From the NCBI GenBank assembly GCA_002900995.3, contig CM035305.1, positions 2,650,467 to 2,714,466 of the forward strand: a stretch of DNA of 64,000 bases, written 5' to 3'. This DNA is from Ganoderma boninense (lineage: Eukaryota; Basidiomycota; Agaricomycetes; Polyporales; Polyporaceae). The notes beneath the pieces were generated by a model that was not told the DNA's origin, did not search any database, and saw nothing but the letters and a program-made list of their open reading frames with translations. Of the stretch, positions 34,401-44,775 are shown piece after piece. The translations under genes and the position numbers were made by a program. Positions within the stretch are counted from its first letter, which is position 1. Each line of letters starts with the position of its first letter.

Positions 34401-34800
34401 AAGCCTGGGGATGTAGTGCGATAGGGTGACTGCGTAGCTCTTTCCCATCCTGAATAGAGTGAATCGAGACCGTGGGTGGATTTGAGGCGATGGCAATGCT
34501 CTGAACTGGGATTGAGGTGAGAAACAGACGCGAACCCTAGGGAGCACTCGAACTCGTACCATCAGGACTCCAGGCGAGGCCAACCACGTCCGCTTGTTCA
34601 GACTTCTTGTCATGGGACGGATGGGGCTTAATTGTATATTCCCACTTCTTCGATCCTTGCATGTTGTACAGTGTTATTTTCCCATGATGTGATTGCGATG
34701 TCACGACTAGCAAGTCCTTGTCGGGACACCATGATGTGGATAAGACGCGGGATGTGGATGGCAACTGGATGGTCGCCACAGGAGCAACGGTGGTGGCCAT
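31483..34800 (-). CDS. APC4: Anaphase-promoting complex subunit 4 (APC4)
   Basis: Scaffold subunit of the APC/C ubiquitin ligase, which triggers mitotic exit. The N-terminus MATTVAPVATIQLPSTSRVL starts a WD40-type propeller (STSWCPDKDLLVVTSQSHHG, KITLYNMQGSKKWEY, ADVVGLAWSPDGT). The middle exons carry the helical APC4 domain: FFPRSLYKLRDYFFAHIGPD, RHLRDVARVSSSARDLVSYT, DEVAYALLDLTCLLTTGRSS, ALLDYLGSGEHMSER and MQKWETIMTDALVRIRDLAE. Then follow LAATARKELLRFKEFMKWLR and ILEVNEYLMSSLPASPIDKW. The C-terminal exon contains VTLAVNGRTGRRVSCVLDEA and GMNLEVLDMEGE plus an acidic tail, as in other fungal APC4 proteins. The last intron runs from GSGQ/gtacgc to ttttaag/CTTCCC. The gene has many introns; the middle joins are approximate. 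Confidence 0.88.
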
Positions 34801-35593
34801 GACACACTATTCGGGGGCTATTTAACGGTTCAATGAAAGAGAGAAAAATCCAAAGAACAAGAAACTGACCCGCTCAGCCTCGTCGTTTGCCACTTGAGGC
34901 GACGATTCGCGTCTGGCAAGGAAGGACTCCAGATAAGTATATGGGAGAGCGTTGATATTTGCTACAAGGAGAACTCTGGGACGCTCTGATTAGCGAGGCG
35001 GCCTTACGGATGTGGCTGGTTGAGCCTGAGAGAGAGGGTTATATGAAAGCAAAAGCAGCGCATACATTCGACCAAGACCGGGCACTGCGCCACTCGCTTC
35101 CAAGTCAACGTCCAGAGCAAGAACGACACTCCAAGCGCCCACACACGCCTCCACCAACCGCGTCTTGTCACGGGACCGTCACGCCCGTCACGCGTCTGTG
35201 GCGTTGAGCGTTTAATCTTCCGCCGTCCCGCCTCAAGGCCTTCTCATCCCGTGAGGTCCACGACACGCACTCAGGCTGCATTGGACTGCGGCCTGCCAGA
35301 TCCTACACTCGGCGGGGTCCTGGCCTTGTTCCAATAACTTCAACAAGGACGAACGCGGTTCCTTCGAGGGCAATTTATCCAACATCCATCCAACTAACGC
35401 ACCCGATGCATGCAGCCTGTCCATGTACTGTCAGTCAGGCCTGTGTGCACTGCTCGCATGCTTCCGAATGAGTCGGTAACGTCTTAACGAACACTCTTCC
35501 TGGGGAACGACGGCGGCAATATTAATGGGAACGAGAATGAGTCTGGTTTGATTGACTCTCCCGTCGGAGTCTCCAAGACAAGCCCGCTCTCCA
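34801..35593. other. Intergenic: APC4 promoter and DRS1 3' side
   Basis: 793 bp. It contains one small minus-strand open frame (35233-35424) listed separately; otherwise no gene is seen. Confidence 0.4.
35233..35424 (-). CDS. Possible small hypothetical protein (63 residues)
   Basis: Open frame starting MDRLHASGALVGWMLDKLPS and continuing KEPRSSLLKLLEQGQDPAEC, then RIWQAAVQCSLSACRGPHGM. The sequence reads as amphipathic helices rather than Arg/Ser-rich chance frame, so it may be a small gene or the last exon of one. I could not find a consistent upstream exon. It lies between APC4 and DRS1. No family is recognised and it may be spurious. Confidence 0.25.
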   Translation of the reverse strand: MDRLHASGALVGWMLDKLPSKEPRSSLLKLLEQGQDPAECRIWQAAVQCSLSACRGPHGMRRP

Positions 35594-38330
35594 TTACTTC
35601 CGCTTGCCACCTTTTTTCTTTCCCATGCCCCCGATTACGTCTCCCTTTTTGGCCCGCACACCCTCCCTTGTTGGTCGCTGTCCCAACTCCTTCTCGAACG
35701 CCCCGCTCTTCGGCTTGGTCACGCTCTTCGTGCGCGCTGCCTTCTTCCTTTCCCTCTTTTTTGATGACGTGGCTCGCCGCTCGGGCTCGCCAATCTTGGC
35801 GGGCCGAGACGCCTTCTTAGCAGAACGCACCGCAGCCCGGATCGCCCCACTCTCTGCCGCATCGTCTTCCTCCATCGCCATTTTCCTCCGCTTAGCCCGC
35901 CTCGAAAGCCCCGCGAACTTGTCCCGTTTGGGCTGATGGGAGCGCTCTGTTAGCGTACTGATCAAGATGGCTTCATTTCACAGACCTTCACTTCGGCTGA
36001 CTGCTTCCCTTTTCCTTTGTCGCCGGCGTCGAAACCAGCCTCATACTGCTGTTTACTCAACGCTAGAGGATAAAGAGATCATCGAATCGGGCAATGGCGG
36101 AGATCAAATAACATGCGGCATCGCCCTCACCTTCAGCCTTGGCCTTCTCTTTCCCGGTCTGGAACCAAGTACGCGCCGGGCGGGAGAAGATTTCCGCTTC
36201 ATGCTCAATCATGTTCTGACCCTTCTTGAGTTCCATTTCGGCTTGGCGAAGCTGTAATAGCGCACATATATGAACGGCAATTACGGAACGATAAAACGCC
36301 GACGCGCTGACCTGTTTCTCCTCCTTCTCCTCCACCAGGATTTCGGAGATCTCCTGTTTGAGCGAGTCCAGCTTCTGAGCCCATTTGCTAACCACTTCCG
36401 GCGGGACCTGCCGGTGGCGAATCTGATCCTCCCCGCCGGAGGAATGCTTTATGGCCGCCTTCAGCATCTTACGGTCGGCTTCGCCCACCAACGTGACGGA
36501 TCTGCCAAACATGTCGGATAAGTGCACTTACGAGTCCAGGTCGGACGACGGACTTACCGTCCTTTCTTGCCCGCACGCGCCGTACGCCCCACACGGTGGA
36601 GATACTGCGCTAGCTGGCCCGGCATGTCATAGTTGATGACCGTCTCAATCCCTTTGATATCCAGACCGCGAGACGCCAAGTCTGTAGCCATGAGATAGTC
36701 GACGTGGCCGTCGCGGAATTGCTGGAGTGCTCTCAACCGCTAAGGAAACATAGGTCAGCTGTGAGCACTTGGCGCAATACCTGCCGTGTCTCACCTGCTC
36801 TTGGCTTAGGTCACCGTGCAGCTCGTCGCACTTCATGTTCAGTAAGCGGAATACAATGCGCATTTGGTGGGCGAGCTTCTTGCTGCGGAAGAAGATGATG
36901 ACCCGGGACTTGGACGTTCGTTTGCAAAGTGCGACCAACAGCGCCGACCGTTCAGATTCTTTGCCAGCCCGCACACGAACGAACTCCTGCAGGAGCCCGC
37001 GTGCCGTCGTGCGCTTTGGGTCAACAAAGAGCCTCACAGGCTTGTTCAACGACATGCGAACAAGCTCGTCAACCGAATCCGTCATGGTAGCCGAAAAGAG
37101 CATGGTCTGACGCGAAGTTGGACAAGATTTGATGATCTCCGCGAGCTCGTCTGCAAAACCATCCTCTAGCATTCGGTCGGCCTCGTCCAGGACAAGGATA
37201 TCCAAGGCATCAAGAGTGAAAGTGGGAGAGTTGCGGATATGGTCGATAAGACGGCCGGGAGTGGCAATAACGACGTCGGGACGTGTTCGCAGGTTCACTT
37301 CCTGGGCCTTGACAGAGAGCCCACCTGACATAGGATATAGAGGAATTTGACCAAATGCGCGGAAATGAGTAGCGGACATTCTTACCTACGACCAAAGTGA
37401 ACCGGATATCCGTGTGTGCTGCAAGCTTCGTTCCAACCTCAAAGCACTGCACACCAAGTTCGCGGGTGGGGACAAGGACAAGACACCGCGTTGCAGCTGC
37501 CTTCTTTCCGCGGTCGCGGTACATGAGACGTTCGAGCATGGGGATGATGAACGCGGCCGTCTTCCCTGAGCCTGTGACAGCGTTCCCTACAACGTCTTTT
37601 CCGAGAAGCGCAACAGGTATGGTTGCGGCCTGTATAGGCGTGGGCGCGGTAAAGCCTAACGAGGTGAGGGATTTGATGATAGGTCGGGAAAGGTTCATGG
37701 AGAGGAAGGATGTGTGGATTCCTGAAGGACCAGTTTCGGAGTCGAAGAAAGCAGCCTTGCGCTCCTTCTCCGCTTGAGTCTCCTGTTCCGACTCGTCGCC
37801 AGAGGACGAATTTGCGTCTTCGTCGCTTTCCGCATCGTCCTCCCCTTCCTCGTCTTCGTCCTCATCTTCGTCCTCGTCCTCGTCTAGTCCAGATTCATCG
37901 TCCGAGGTCGCTAATGGATCCTCATCCTCATCGTCTGCGGGTAGGTCTCCAAATCCATCCTCAGAACCAGCAGAGCCATCAGAGTCTTCAGATTCGTCCT
38001 CCTCTTCAGATTCGTCCCCATCCTCGAGTTCGGAATCTCCCTCTTCGTCCTCTTCATCCTCCACGGGCCGCTTCCGCTTTCCGCCGTAGTTTTCACGAAG
38101 TTTCCGACGAGCTATGATGTCGTCCACTGAGATGGGGTCCTTAGCATCGTTGTCAGTAGCCACATGTGACACAAACCACTTCTTCAACGTACCGGCTTGG
38201 AGCCCTTTTTGACAAGGTCTTCGACGTCCAGGTGATCGTCAAGAAAGTCATTGTAAGGGTCGCCTGAGAGGTCGAAAGAGAAATCAGGGTTAAGCTCGAC
38301 GGCCTCCTCTGCAGTCTGAATCTTGGACAT
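35594..38330 (-). CDS. DRS1: DEAD-box RNA helicase DRS1 (DDX27)
   Basis: Nucleolar ATP-dependent RNA helicase of 60S ribosome assembly. The N-terminus starts at 38330 with [21 protein letters not shown] very acidic Asp/Glu/Ser region follows (about 37.8-38.05 kb). The helicase core shows the Q motif region [20 protein letters not shown], motif I AVTGSGKT, Ia PTRELG, GG and TPGRL, II DEAD in [20 protein letters not shown], then [28 protein letters not shown] and [16 protein letters not shown]. The C-terminus is Lys/Arg-rich ([17 protein letters not shown], ending [12 protein letters not shown]), typical of Drs1 and DDX27. Introns are few. All catalytic motifs are intact. Confidence 0.95.
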
Positions 38331-38750
38331 GGCGGCGTGCGGAGAGCTCAAATAATTTACGCGCCCATCGCTCCTGCGGTCCGTCTCGGGTCCGGCTTCC
38401 CGAGCCAATCAACACCGCTGGCGTCCACTGTCCAAGTTTCAACTTTGTACGTTCAACCAGGTTCAACCCTTCTTGTCGGATCTAGTCCAAACTCGAACGA
38501 GGACAAAACTTGCCACCACTCGGAAGCTTGATTACTTGAGAAGACAGCAAATTGTGGAGCTCATGCAGATCACTCCAGGGAATCGTATAGAGAGTGCGCC
38601 ATACAATTGGTCATATTCAGCATAGCAAACGGCGACAACAATGATACAAAAATCCACGAGTAATGTACTGTCAATAGATATGTGCGGGTGTGGGAAAGCG
38701 AGGTATATGTGGAGAGCGACGGTGCGACAAGGCTGTACGATATGAGACCT
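38331..38750. other. Intergenic: DRS1 promoter / RasGEF 3' end
   Basis: 420 bp, no gene seen. It contains two near-adjacent GTTCAACC motifs (about 38450-38470) without a tRNA fold. Confidence 0.4.
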
Positions 38751-41700
38751 TTACGTCCAGGTGAAGTTGAGAATCTTGCGAAAGATAGCAGCGTCCTTGT
38801 GGTTCAAGTCGCGGGCTGTCACACGGGGACCGCCAGACCTGAGGTTGTCCTCGTACTCAAGGTCAGGGAGCGCTATGCGAGAGCGTTGCATCTATATGAT
38901 CTCCATCACTATCTGCGGGAATGTCACAGCATGAATAGCGTACCTCGTAGTCCATGAGCATATCCTCTTGGTGGGTGAGGAACAAATCACGGATCTTGGG
39001 ACGCTCAGCGAACCTGTCGTATTCGCCGCTCTCGCGGCAACCCTTCTGACACTGGTCGATGGTGTCGATAAAACGTGCCATCATGTTGAACTTAGCCCAG
39101 TGAATCTTTGATGGGTCGTCATCGTGGTAGTCTGGGTTTCCTTCATGAGCGCGAATGAGATCGGAAAGGTGAATCTCCCTGCAGAACGACGTCAGACTAC
39201 GAATCTCTTAGTGTTTCGGTGCGAACTCACAACGCGGGTATACATGCTCCCTTGGTGTTCCGCAGCGCCATCCGGTACTTCTGATGAGAGCGCACAGATT
39301 GCAAGAGCTGATCCCATTGTTGGAAGTTCTTCCAGTGCTCGCTTGACTTCGTCCGCAGTAGCTCGAGAGACTCGTCTCCCTCAAATGTCGCACTGTTAAT
39401 ACCGGCAATGATGGCCCGAAGTCCAGAGTAGTTGTGCAGGCTCCGCAGCCGGTTGGCGATGTCGATGAACTTCTCGATTTGTCTGGCCCGGCCCTTGGGT
39501 CGGTCATGAGAAAGGATTAAGGATACAACCCTGCGATGACGATTTAGTTGGCATGCGATGAAACAGCTAGTTGAGACCACACGCACCATTCACCGAAATG
39601 ATTCGAGAGAAGATTGTAAACGGTAATCGGGTCTGACTCTGAATCCTTCTTGCCTTGCACTAGCACATGCTGCAGCCAATGCCGTGGCTAGTGGTAAAGA
39701 GGCTCAGAAAGATCCATGGATTAAGTGCGTACAGCCTACACACCTCAATGCGCAAGAAGAATTGACATTGTAATCGCGTCATCTCCTGCGCGATGTCGGC
39801 AGGATCGTACGTGTGTAATGTCTGGCTTGTGCTCTGGAGTGCACGGAGAATGCCCTTGTACGACAGGCTTGGGAGCTCCTTGGACGACGCTGTTGCCTGT
39901 AATGGGATGCTGCCGCCTGAAGAAGCAGAGGGAGGTGCAATGAGGGCCTTCGCAGTTAGCGGCAAGCTAGCCTTTCGCTCGCGCGCAAAACCAGAATTCG
40001 ATCCTACAGGATTCGAGGATCCATTATCGGCGGGTATGGGGGACGGGCTAGCCGACCGTTGTGAGACAGGTTGGTCCACAAGGAAAGCGTTTTCCTCGTC
40101 CGAGACGCTGGACGAATCGGAGTTCTCATCATCGACTTTGAGACCCCAAGACGCGTCCTTGTCTTTAAGACCGGACACTATTTCAAGCAAAGGAAGGAAT
40201 TCGGCGCCGTAGTGAAGTAAATAGGTCTTGTTAAGAATCGACTTGATCAGGGCGGCTAGTGCGCTTGAAGCGCCTGAAACGGCAAAGTCGGTAGGATATA
40301 AATTGATCCAAAGGTCAAGCAATTGGCAGATCCTGCAAGACTAGTCAATGACATTCTGTGGACGAAATGAAAGGCAACAAACCTCATCTGGGCGTAACAC
40401 GCGAACATGGGATCTCCAGTGGGGTGGTCAAGCGCGCGCATGCGTTTCTGCATAGCAAGTAAAATCGTACGCGGGCTTGCGAAGCGTCGATATGTAAGGA
40501 GGAAATGGGAAATAAAGACCGGATCTATAAAACGTGTCACTAGAAGCTTGCATTTGACTAGAACGTTACACACCGTCATCACAAACGGCCATGAATAAGA
40601 GCTTGTTGAGTAGGTCCTCCAGACCCATCCAGGGAGGGGCACGGCTGGGCACGCGGCACCCAAGATGAGCAAAAAGAACGACGCTAATATTATGGGGGCA
40701 ACTCACGATTCCTTCATGGAAAGCTCTCTCGCCCCATCTGACGTTGATATGTCCGTGGCACTCGAGGGACCATCCATAGAGAGACCAGTGATTGCATGTG
40801 CTTGAAGTGAGGCGTGGCTACCATTGCGGACCGTGCTATAGACCGTAGTATGGCCTACCCGCTCTTCGCGCTTCGACTTCTCGTGCTCCGAAAGCAGATC
40901 ACTGGTCGAGCGAGCACGTGTTGGAGACGCAGGGGTGGGTGGCGCTCCGGGAACGGTGGCGAGAGGCATATGATATGCACGGGACGCATTCGAAGTGGAT
41001 TGGGAAGGCGCATGACCGGATATTCGGTTGTTCGTGGACGCCGGTTGGGATGGGATGGGATTTGAGGAGGACGCTGTCGGGGTGGCGGAAGACGCACGGG
41101 ATATTTCCCACGGCGGAGGTGAGCCAGATGAGAGCAACGCGGGAGAAGCCGGGTTGACAGGAAAGTTGCCCTCATTATCTACGTATCAAAGACGACACTT
41201 CATCAACAACAGTCTCGCAGATCCAGCGCAATGACGGCACATACCTCGTCGGTGGCGGATGGACCGGGTGATCCATCGGAAAGCGTTGCGCATCCTCTCC
41301 TTTCCATACTCATCCACATTTGTGACACGGATGAGGCCTGCGTCGTGCGTTTCCGCCAATGCATGAACATCGTTTAGGGAGACTGCGTGTTCCAGCTCCG
41401 ATTTGCACGCGACTACGACGCAAGGTGCTGGATTGAAGGTGCCTGCATTTGAAGCGTGAGAATACCACCTGCATTCGGCCATGGTATATGAACTTACGAA
41501 GGAGGTCCTCAACATGGCCCAGAGAATCTCCATCCGTGACATCAAAGCAAATGACGATACCATCCCAGACCCCTGTGACATCGGTCCAAATGCCGCGGGT
41601 ATCGTTGAGATTGAAGGGCGATATGTCAGCTTCAAGCACGCGCAGACTGCATTCCGTCTCGCCGGTAAGGTTCGCAGACATCACACCGCGCCGTGTGGTG

Positions 41701-42806
41701 TCTGAGGATGTGTGAGATGATGGAAATACGCATGGCCAAGGTGGAACAAAACGCACAAGTGAAAGCTCCCTGACCACGTTGAATGTCGACAGTCACCTCC
41801 TCAGGGGGCCCGAGATAGCATTGCTTCAACCCCTTGTGAATAACCGTAGACTTGCCGCAACCATGAGGACCGACAACCAAGAGTGTCAACTCGGACGGTG
41901 ACTGCTAAAGAAGCAATCAGAGGCCCAGCGGCAGAAAGATAAGTCAGGTTGCGGACTGCTCACCTCGGCTGCCTGACCGTGACCCTGGTAGCGGAAGGTC
42001 TGTACGTGAGATAGACTCTTGTGCTTGGCGGCGACGCCGGAGAGACTACCGCGAGAGGGGGAGATTGGTGTTGAGGTAGAACTGGACTGCATGGAGGGGA
42101 CGGACCCCCTTGGCTGGAGGCGCGACGGCATGGGGAGCTCGCCAGGGCGGACGGACTGACGTGACGGCTGTTTGCCCTTGCGCGTGCGCCTTGAGAAGTC
42201 TTCTGAGCGCTCCATGTCCGACTCGTCCAGTGAGCCTGGCCCTAGGTCGCGGTCGCCCGGGGACGTGCTGATGCTGGTCCCACGGCTCCGTGATGAGGTA
42301 GAGTGGGATGTGACAGTACCACGTCTATCGCGTTCGACCAGGGATGAATGGGAATTGGAAAGGGCTGCGTCGGATTGGCGTGAGGGCGGGGAGGAGCGAC
42401 GGTCAGCATATGCATCGCCCTGGGAAGCGCGGAAATCGGAGGAAAGGGGGCTGGAAGGCTTGGGCCTTGCGGTAGTCATGCCAGGGAGTTTGGTAGTCAC
42501 GAACGAATCGACGGATATGGACTTCCTGAGGCCGGTAGAGGTGGACATGACGGGTGCCGCAGGAGGATATAAGTACACCGGAGAAGCATTGCCAGAGGAC
42601 GAGCTGGGGTGGTCCGGGGATAGGGACGTGTGAGCGGTTAAAAAGGTGTCCTGAGAGGCGTAGGGTGAAGAGTGGTGGGAGGACGGAGAATCGGGCCTTT
42701 TCTGGGCGCAGGACTGGTCGAAAAGGTTGGAGGTGTCAGGCATCTGGATGGGAGGGAGGGACGGAATTTTCGGCAGGTCGATAGGAGGGGCTTTGGACGA
42801 AGTCAT
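38751..42806 (-). CDS. Ras guanine-nucleotide exchange factor with N-terminal degenerate GTPase-like domain
   Basis: Predicted CDC25-type exchange factor that loads Ras-family GTPases with GTP at membranes. The N-terminus (MTSSKAPPIDLPKIPSLPP) is a long Ser/Pro-rich disordered region. Next is a G-domain-like part: LTLLVVGPHGCGKSTVIHKG (P-loop GxxxxGKST), VWDGIVICFDVTDGDSLGHV and CVVVACKSELEHAVSL, where the NKxD site reads CKSE. A second Ser/Pro-rich linker follows. Then come the RasGEF N-terminal domain (DPVFISHFLLTYRRFASPRT, RICQLLDLWINLYPTDFAVS) and the catalytic domain. The latter shows YDPADIAQEMTRLQCQFFLR, FGEWVVSLILSH, KFIDIANRLRSLHNYSGLRA, IIAGINSATF and ACIPALEIHLSDLIRAHEGN. It ends FRKILNFTWT at 38751. 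The helical-hairpin and catalytic core look intact; the GTPase part lacks a clear DxxGQ and NKxD. Confidence 0.88.
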
Positions 42807-43460
42807 GACGAGATGGTGGCGTTCATGGGGATATGTCGAGAAGACCTCTGGGCGTACTCAGCGGTCCCCTGCGAGCAACGTCAAAAGGAGGAGAGGGCGC
42901 AGCGGAGAGAAATGGGAGTCGACCGCCGTCCTCGCGCCCGTCGCCAGAACCGATTCGGAATTGCAACCACTCGCCAGGCCACTCCCCGCGCCCAAAATCA
43001 TCGTCATGTGACCACCTTCTCCTCCCCTCCCGCCCACTCCGCCGCCTTCCACCACCACCAGCCCGAATGCCACCAATGCCTCTCCAACGCCCCACCCAGT
43101 CCAGTCGCCCTCCCTATCAGCCAGGCGGCACCGTCGCCGATCGAAGCTTCACGCCACCGGCTGCATGCACTTCAATGAACCGACCGTGCCGCAGTCCGAA
43201 CCTTCCTCGCCGTGCAAACACTCAACATTATCTGCCAACAGCGATAGTCGCACATAGCATTCGCCAGATGCTCTACGGAATAGGAGATGCCCTCTTCCAG
43301 TGCGCATGTTCTCCGCGTGTCCAACTGCCTGCCTCCCGCCGCACCCATTGCCCACCATGTTGCCCGCAACACTATATACGCATGCCGGGCACACCAACCA
43401 AACACCTCCTCTATTGCTCACACTTGCAGGTCCTTTACTTATACCCCTCGCACTCTGACT
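42807..43460. promoter_or_regulatory. Divergent promoter region of RasGEF and MARVEL-protein genes
   Basis: 654 bp between two start codons. A TATATA at 43373-43378 lies about 85 bp upstream of the MARVEL ATG and may be its TATA box. Open frames in this interval are Pro/Arg/Ser-rich and judged spurious. Confidence 0.45.
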
Positions 43461-44153
43461 ATGCGCTACCGTCGAGTCGCGATGCGAGCCAACTACCATC
43501 CGTTCCTCTTCACCCTCATGACCCTCACCGCGGCCGCGGAACTCGGGCTCACGGCGTTTCTCATCAGCGCTGGAAACGAAGCACGAAGCTGGTCAAGCTC
43601 GGGCTACCACTCCCTGTCCGTTCCTGCCCGTCCCGAGTGTCGTCCGCGGCTGACGGAGAGCCATTTGCGTTCCAGCCTCATCCTCCTTTGCTTCTCGTCC
43701 GCTTGGACGCTGCTGTTCTCGACGGCATATGTCCTCTGGATGGTTGATGGCGCCGTGCACTTGCTCGCGCAAGTGGCGAGCTCCGTGTTCTGGCTCCTAC
43801 TCACCTCCATCCTATGGGTGTGTGACATGTGTGCCCTTCCCTTCCCTGACAAAAGGTCCGCTGACCATTCCACAGGGCCTCGGCGCTGGATTCATGCATA
43901 ATGCTAGAAGCGGCGGCAATTGCGCCGGTCATCCGCCCATTTCCCGGTAAGTGACCGTCCGACTTCGATTGGTCTTCTCTACCTTGGACACGAGCTTAGG
44001 GCGTCGCACAGGTGCCGACAGACGCTCACCGTGGAGGCGTTGGGCTGGACAGAATTCAGCTTGTGCTGCGTGACACTCATTGCCACCTTAGTATGGATGC
44101 GGTCAGGCCTGGGCAAGAAGAAGCTGACGAGGGACTCTCGAACGTTTGTGTGA
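43461..44153 (+). CDS. MARVEL-domain-like four-helix membrane protein
   Basis: It starts MRYRRVAMRANYHPFLFTLM with TLTAAAELGLTAFLISAG (helix 1). Helix 2 is SLILLCFSSAWTLLFSTAYV. VASSVFWLLLTSILW makes helix 3, then intron (gtgtgtgac..cacag) to GLGAGFMHNARSGGNCAGHP. A second intron (gtaagtg..cacag) leads to SRCRQTLTVEALGWTEFSLC and CVTLIATLVWMRSG (helix 4), ending KLTRDSRTFV with a stop at 44151-44153. The four-helix layout and the GNC...CRQ..TVEALGWTEF wording fit fungal MARVEL-family membrane proteins, often at the plasma membrane or eisosomes. The segment between helices 1 and 2 could contain a small intron. Function in this organism is unknown. Confidence 0.75.
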
Positions 44154-44775
44154 GGGTGGATGTTGCTTGGACCATAGAAGCATGGACATCCCCCCCCCCT
44201 TTGTTGTACCCAATAATTCTATTCGCGTTCTAATTCAGCTGGACTAGTCGCTCACGCCTAATCAATATTGCGGATTGTTCCTCGCCGCCACTCCTTGCAA
44301 CACATTGGTTGGCTTCAAGTGCGCCTACTTGAGACAAGATACGCAGGCATCAAAGCAGTCTCCGAACAAAGATCTAACGTGACGAAAATGTGAGATCACT
44401 GTTGAATAGGGTCATTACCAGATAGTTTGAGACATCCATCTACCTGTCTGACTGGCGAGCTGGAGGGGCGCATAGGGACTGAGATGAGGGATGACCAAAC
44501 CTGGCGGTGGCCGCACATCCGCCACAGAAATAGACGCCATGTAGATTGGATCGCCGATCGCGAAGGACAGCGGGAGGTATCTGATTAGATCACTGTCCCC
44601 CAGTCCACAACTCTGGTTTTCCCCTCACCGCCAGACCTGTCCTCGTCTGTCCTCGTCTGCTTACCCGACAACTGCGCCGGATCCGTTGTCCGCTGGCTTT
44701 TACTCGAGTGTCTTATAACGGCCTCACATCACCCCTATTATTATAGGTGTGGTGTCGTCACCCGTCTCCTACATC
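44154..44775. other. Intergenic region upstream of the MFS gene
   Basis: 622 bp, no gene seen. A run of C (CCCCCCCCC) occurs near 44190. A TTATAA lies near 44713, about 60 bp upstream of the MFS ATG. Confidence 0.4.

Noticed and set aside
38440..38475. GTTCAACC motifs resembling a tRNA B box
   Set aside because: No A box at the right distance and no cloverleaf could be drawn by eye.
42833..43400. Long plus-strand frame upstream of the MARVEL gene
   Set aside because: Composition is Pro/Arg/Ser-rich and unlike protein; it lies in the divergent promoter region.
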